DNA from: Taklimakanibacter deserti
GTDB lineage: Bacteria; Pseudomonadota; Alphaproteobacteria; Rhizobiales; Aestuariivirgaceae
Direction of reading: 5' to 3'
Length of the DNA: 64,000 bases
Assembly (NCBI GenBank): GCA_003574785.1
Contig: QORU01000009.1
Location: 1 to 64,000 of the forward strand
In this document: positions 60,982 to 64,000 of the stretch, piece by piece
Numbering within the stretch: position 1 is the first letter of the stretch
How the letters are laid out: each line of letters opens with the position of its first letter
Translations under genes and position numbers: made by a program
The notes under the pieces: generated by a model
Database searches by the model: none
Seen by the model: the letters and a program-made list of their open reading frames with translations, nothing else
Told to the model about the DNA's origin: nothing

Positions 60982-61242
60982 ATGATACTGAAGCGCTTTG
61001 ATGCATCCGAGCATCTCGACACTCCCGAACGGCGAGTGGCCTATATTAGTCTGGCGCTCGAGACTGGCGATATTGAGGAAATCCGCGATGCCTTGGGGCT
61101 TGTCGCCATCGCACTCTCTTTCAATCCGTCATCCCGGCGAAAGCCGGGATCCCCTGAAAAAGCGCAACCCGGGAAGCGCTGCCCGCGTGGAAAGAATTTT
61201 GTGGATCCCGGCTTTCTCCGGGATGACGGAATAGAGGGATAG
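60982..61242 (+). pseudogene. Addiction-module antidote gene (HigA-like), truncated by a palindromic repeat
   Basis: The first 46 codons encode LKRFDASEHLDTPERRVAYISLALETGDIEEIRDALGLVAIA, which matches the start of the putative addiction-module antidote family (normally about 95-100 residues, ending in a Xre-type helix-turn-helix). From about 61124 the frame runs into a 104-base inverted-repeat element, and the remaining residues (PSSRRKPGS onwards) are the translation of that element. The DNA-binding half is therefore missing. No RelE/HigB-type toxin gene is seen upstream. It is almost certainly non-functional. Confidence 0.75.
61127..61230. repeat. 104-base palindromic dispersed repeat with 27-base terminal inverted repeats
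   Basis: The ends 61127-61153 and 61204-61230 are inverted copies with one mismatch (starting CCGTCATCCCGGC). Each contains a small GCCGGG stem-loop. A central 50 bases links them. Both sides are flanked by AAT. The size and structure resemble the intergenic palindromic elements (for example RIME-type) of rhizobia. It has interrupted an antitoxin gene. Confidence 0.8.
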
Positions 61243-61282
61243 CAACAGTTTTGATGAGTCCGAGTGTTAAAGTGCCGGCCGC

Positions 61283-61963
61283 TCAGGCCTGCCGGCCGCC
61301 GATCTCGTCGATATGGCGCAGCATGTCGGCGGGCTCGGTGAAGACGCGATAGGCGCCGGCGCGGAGCAATTCCTCCTCGCCATAGCCGCCCGATAGGAGG
61401 CCGATGCCGAGAGCGCGGGCGCGGCGCGCCGCCAGCATGTCCCAGATCGCATCGCCGACCACCGAAGCGGTGGTGATGTCGATGCCGAGGCGGTCGGCCG
61501 CCTCGATGAAGAGATCGGGATCGGGCTTGGCGAAGCGCACCTGGTCGCGCGTCACCACCACCGCCGTCTTCGGATCGACGCCCAGGGTCTTGAGCACGGG
61601 GCCGGCGGTCTCCATGCGGCCGCTGGTGGCGATGGCCCAGGGGATCTTGGCATCGCTCAGATATTTGAGCAGCGCCTGAGCGCCGGGCAAAGGCCTGACT
61701 TTCCCCGAGCGCCGGGCATAGGATTCGGCATGGATGCGGCGCATGTGATCGATGCGCTCCTTGCTCAATTCGCCGCCGATCTCCCTGAGCAGGATGTTGG
61801 CGAAGAGGCCGCCCGACATGCCGATGCGGCGATGGATGCGCCAGACCGGCAGCTCGATGCCTTCGGCGAGCAGCGCATCATGCCAGGCGAGCACGTGATC
61901 ATAGACGCTGTCGACGAGCGTGCCGTCGAGATCGAACAGAAAGGCGGGTTTCGGCACAGGCAT
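61283..61963 (-). CDS. HAD-superfamily hydrolase (phosphoglycolate-phosphatase-like)
   Basis: A 226-residue phosphatase of HAD subfamily IA. Motif I FDLDGTLVDS is at residue 10, motif II ATSGRME near residue 111, motif III KPDPDLF near residue 145 and motif IV VVGDAIWDM near residue 166. The helical cap lies between residues 18 and 95. It hydrolyses a small phosphoester such as a sugar phosphate, and the specificity is unknown. It stands 45 bases upstream of the universal-stress-protein gene on the same strand and may share its transcript. Confidence 0.9.
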   Translation of the reverse strand: MPVPKPAFLFDLDGTLVDSVYDHVLAWHDALLAEGIELPVWRIHRRIGMSGGLFANILLREIGGELSKERIDHMRRIHAESYARRSGKVRPLPGAQALLKYLSDAKIPWAIATSGRMETAGPVLKTLGVDPKTAVVVTRDQVRFAKPDPDLFIEAADRLGIDITTASVVGDAIWDMLAARRARALGIGLLSGGYGEEELLRAGAYRVFTEPADMLRHIDEIGGRQA

Positions 61964-62008
61964 GATGAATCTCCTCAGCCCGTCTTCTCACCCCTTGGGG
62001 AGTGTCCG

Positions 62009-62851
62009 TCAATGCGACATCAGGACGGGACGCGTCATGTCGTCGAGCACATGGCGCGTCGCGCCGCCGAAGACGAATTCGCGCAAGCGGCTGTGGCCAT
62101 AGGCGCCCATGACCAGAAGGCCGGCATCGATCTCCGCGGCGCGCTTGAGCAGCGCCTTGCCGGCGCTCTCGCCGCCGCTTTCCATCGTCCTGGCCTCGGC
62201 TTTCACCTTGTGCCGCTGCAACGTCGCCACGATGCGCCGGCCCGGCTGCTCCGGCGTCACTCTTTCTTCATTCTTGGAATCGACGCAGACGACATCGACC
62301 GCCTTCGCCGCCCGGAGCAGCGGCAGCGCGTCGAACACCGAGCGGGCGGCCTCGCGCCCGCCATTCCAGCCGATGACGATGCGGTCGAGATCGAGCTTGT
62401 GCTCGTTGCTGCGCGGCAGGACCAGAAGCGGGCGGCCGGCGCCGACCAGTATGCGCTCGATGCAGTCGAGCTCGACGCCCGAGACCTCCGAGGGGTCGGT
62501 GGCGCTGGCGATGATGATGTCGGCGGACTTGCCATGGCTGATGATCTCGTCCGAGATCAAAGGCGAGCGGCCTTCGACGGAGACGAATTCCTGCTCGAGC
62601 TTGGCTTGCTTCATGGCCGCTTCGAAGGCGTTCCGCACCTTGGGGAGATTGTTCTTGAAGAAGGTCTGATGGCCTTCGAACATCTGCGGGACGGCTTCGA
62701 AGCCGGTCGAAGGATAGATCTGCGCGGCCGGGATGGTGTAGAGGCCGCGCACGAAAGCGCCGTCGAGCGCGGCAATCCGGGCAGCTGCGGCATTCAGGGC
62801 ATCGAGGCGGTTGATTTCGTTGAGGGCGACGAGAACGGTCTTGTAGGACAT
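62009..62851 (-). CDS. Universal stress protein (tandem UspA domains)
   Basis: A 280-residue cytoplasmic protein with two UspA domains. The second carries the ATP-binding motif GAYGHSRLREFVFGGATRHVL at about residue 250. The first lacks a full GxGxxG-S/T motif and ends VGAGRPLLVLPR. I set the start at the ATG at 62851 (MSYKTVLVAL), the normal Usp beginning; an upstream extension to 62920 has no support. The 148 bases upstream, before the DUF1223 gene, include a TATATT box on the minus strand at about 62909-62914 and no other feature. Confidence 0.9.
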   Translation of the reverse strand: MSYKTVLVALNEINRLDALNAAAARIAALDGAFVRGLYTIPAAQIYPSTGFEAVPQMFEGHQTFFKNNLPKVRNAFEAAMKQAKLEQEFVSVEGRSPLISDEIISHGKSADIIIASATDPSEVSGVELDCIERILVGAGRPLLVLPRSNEHKLDLDRIVIGWNGGREAARSVFDALPLLRAAKAVDVVCVDSKNEERVTPEQPGRRIVATLQRHKVKAEARTMESGGESAGKALLKRAAEIDAGLLVMGAYGHSRLREFVFGGATRHVLDDMTRPVLMSH

Positions 62852-62999
62852 TGTCCTTCTCCCAGGTTGGGCACGTTCACCCCGCGCGAAGCGTGGGAAC
62901 ACCTCCATTAATATAGTCATTGCAATAGGAATTGCGAGCGCCAGTTGGTTCGCGGACCCCTTTGTCCGCAGCCCATTTCGCAGGTTTCAAGCTGATTTT

Positions 63000-63767
63000 T
63001 TAGGCGCTTAGACGGCCCCAGACGGCGCAGCCGAGGACGCGGCCCAGAGGCTTCATCTGCAGCAAAGCGACGCAGCTCGTGCTCTCTTCCGTCATCACGC
63101 TGTCCTTGGGCAACGTGAAGGTTGTGCTCTCGCCATGCCACATGCCGGCCGGCACGAGCCGGCGCACGACATTCAGATAGGTGATCTTCTGGCCGGCATT
63201 CTCGCCCTTTTCAATCTCGACGGGCATCTGCGGCGCGACCGACACGAACCAGAGGGTGGCGAGGGGGGCCGGCACGTCGGGCGGTGCGGGATCGACGGTG
63301 ATCTGGAATTCGGCGTCATTGGCAAAAATGGACACCGGGATCCACATTGGCGGCGGGGTCAGCAGCGAATGCTTGATGGCTCCGATCACCGCCGCCTTCT
63401 GGCTGCCGACCACATGCGAGGCGCCGTCGATGATCATCTGCGGCGTATAGACGTCCATGTCGCCGCGCGCCTTGGCATATTTATACTGGCGCTTGGAATT
63501 TTCCGGCGCCGCCAGCGTGTCGCGCCAGCCGCGATAGTCCCAGTAATCGACATTGTAGGTCAGCGCCACGACGTCCTTCATGGCACGCACCTCTTCCATG
63601 AAGGCATCGGCGGGCGGGCAGGACGAGCAGCCTTGGCTGGTGAACAATTCGACGATCGCCGGGCGTACGGCAGCGTCGGCCTTGGCGCGGCCCACGAGGC
63701 CCGACGCCGCGGCACCGGCGGCCAGCGCCAGCACGCCCCGGCGGGTCACTTCAAGCGAGTTCTGCAT
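63000..63767 (-). CDS. DUF1223 thioredoxin-like secreted protein
   Basis: A 255-residue DUF1223-family protein. It has a Tat/Sec-like signal (TRRGVLALAAGAAASGLVGRAKA) and a thioredoxin-like domain with ELFTSQGCSSCPPADAF near residue 40, giving a CxxC pair. VALTYNVDYWDYRGWRDTLA and YTPQMIIDG are further family marks. The function is unknown. The fold and location suggest a periplasmic redox or copper-related role. It lies upstream of and divergent in spacing from usp, and 77 bases from the end of aconitase. Confidence 0.9.
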   Translation of the reverse strand: MQNSLEVTRRGVLALAAGAAASGLVGRAKADAAVRPAIVELFTSQGCSSCPPADAFMEEVRAMKDVVALTYNVDYWDYRGWRDTLAAPENSKRQYKYAKARGDMDVYTPQMIIDGASHVVGSQKAAVIGAIKHSLLTPPPMWIPVSIFANDAEFQITVDPAPPDVPAPLATLWFVSVAPQMPVEIEKGENAGQKITYLNVVRRLVPAGMWHGESTTFTLPKDSVMTEESTSCVALLQMKPLGRVLGCAVWGRLSA

Positions 63768-63844
63768 CCCGGCCTATATGACGTAAACATGACACCCCAT
63801 CGAGTCACGTTCAGGTGAGCCCACTCACAAGCTGGTGACGGAAA

Positions 63845-64000
63845 TTACGCCGCTTTTGCGAGGCCGCGCAGGACATAGGGCATGATGCCGCCCTGCTTGT
63901 AATAGTCCAGCTCGTCGAGCGTATCGATCCGGCACTGCACATCTATGATGCGGCCCGCGCCATCAGGTGCGGTGATCATCAACTGAAGCGTGGCCCGCGG
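63845..64000 (-). CDS. acnA: Aconitate hydratase, C-terminal end (partial)
   Basis: Only the last 51 codons are in the window, reading leftward from 64000 to a TAA at 63845. The translation ends CRIDTLDELDYYKQGGIMPY followed by VLRGLAKAA, the highly conserved C-terminus of AcnA-type aconitase (citrate to isocitrate, TCA cycle). No iron-sulphur cysteine lies in this part. The frame is open to the edge. It is a housekeeping gene and marks a conserved chromosomal setting for this end of the window. Confidence 0.9.
   Translation of the reverse strand, partial: PRATLQLMITAPDGAGRIIDVQCRIDTLDELDYYKQGGIMPYVLRGLAKAA

Overview
The window is about 64 kb of GC-rich, densely coded bacterial chromosome. 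Gene families (Rhizobium-type RhaD/RhaI, Ugd, many sugar ABC importers, a CyaC-like cyclase, DUF1223, DUF3095) and dispersed intergenic palindromes point to an alphaproteobacterium of the Hyphomicrobiales (Rhizobiales). Assignment below order is not possible from the sequence. No tRNA, rRNA, CRISPR array, phage or complete insertion sequence was seen. No gene-free stretch exceeds 300 bases.

Layout. 1-8,996: L-rhamnose catabolism (rhaD, rhaI), a D-threonine-aldolase-type PLP enzyme, an SDR, a sugar-binding protein, RidA, a ThiE-like protein and a Sel1-repeat protein; inverted palindromic repeats flank the first three genes. 9,137-16,151: OpgC-like membrane protein, two small orphans, acyl-CoA synthetase, FkbM methyltransferase, and a nucleotide cyclase overlapping a secreted polysaccharide-lyase-like gene. 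16,236-22,199: a four-gene peptide/oligosaccharide-type importer. 22,303-31,838: three glycosyltransferases, a 909-residue ABC-exporter-like protein with no intact catalytic ATPase motif, a stand-alone cyclic-nucleotide-binding protein, a membrane [2Fe-2S] adenylate cyclase and an MBL-fold hydrolase. A polysaccharide deacetylase, another glycosyltransferase, a DUF3095 protein and UDP-glucose dehydrogenase follow (to 36,317). This block looks like a cAMP- and redox-linked surface-polysaccharide system and is the best candidate for undescribed biology here.

36,307-46,990: amino-sugar (GlcNAc/MurNAc) utilisation. A minus-strand operon (kinase, GntR regulator, SIS deaminase/isomerase, nagA, PP2C-like phosphatase) diverges from a plus-strand operon (murQ, ABC importer, SDR) across a control region with two near-identical 17-bp inverted operators. 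47,005-47,725 is a VapBC toxin-antitoxin island with its own promoter and palindrome.

47,789-59,560: a SorC-type regulator controls an importer with two dissimilar ATPases plus an FGGY kinase, a GlpD-type dehydrogenase, a D-2-hydroxyacid dehydrogenase and a class II aldolase. This is probably a polyol pathway of unknown substrate. 59,652-64,000: GNAT, DMT exporter, an antitoxin gene truncated by a palindromic element, HAD phosphatase, universal stress protein, DUF1223 protein and the 3' end of aconitase.
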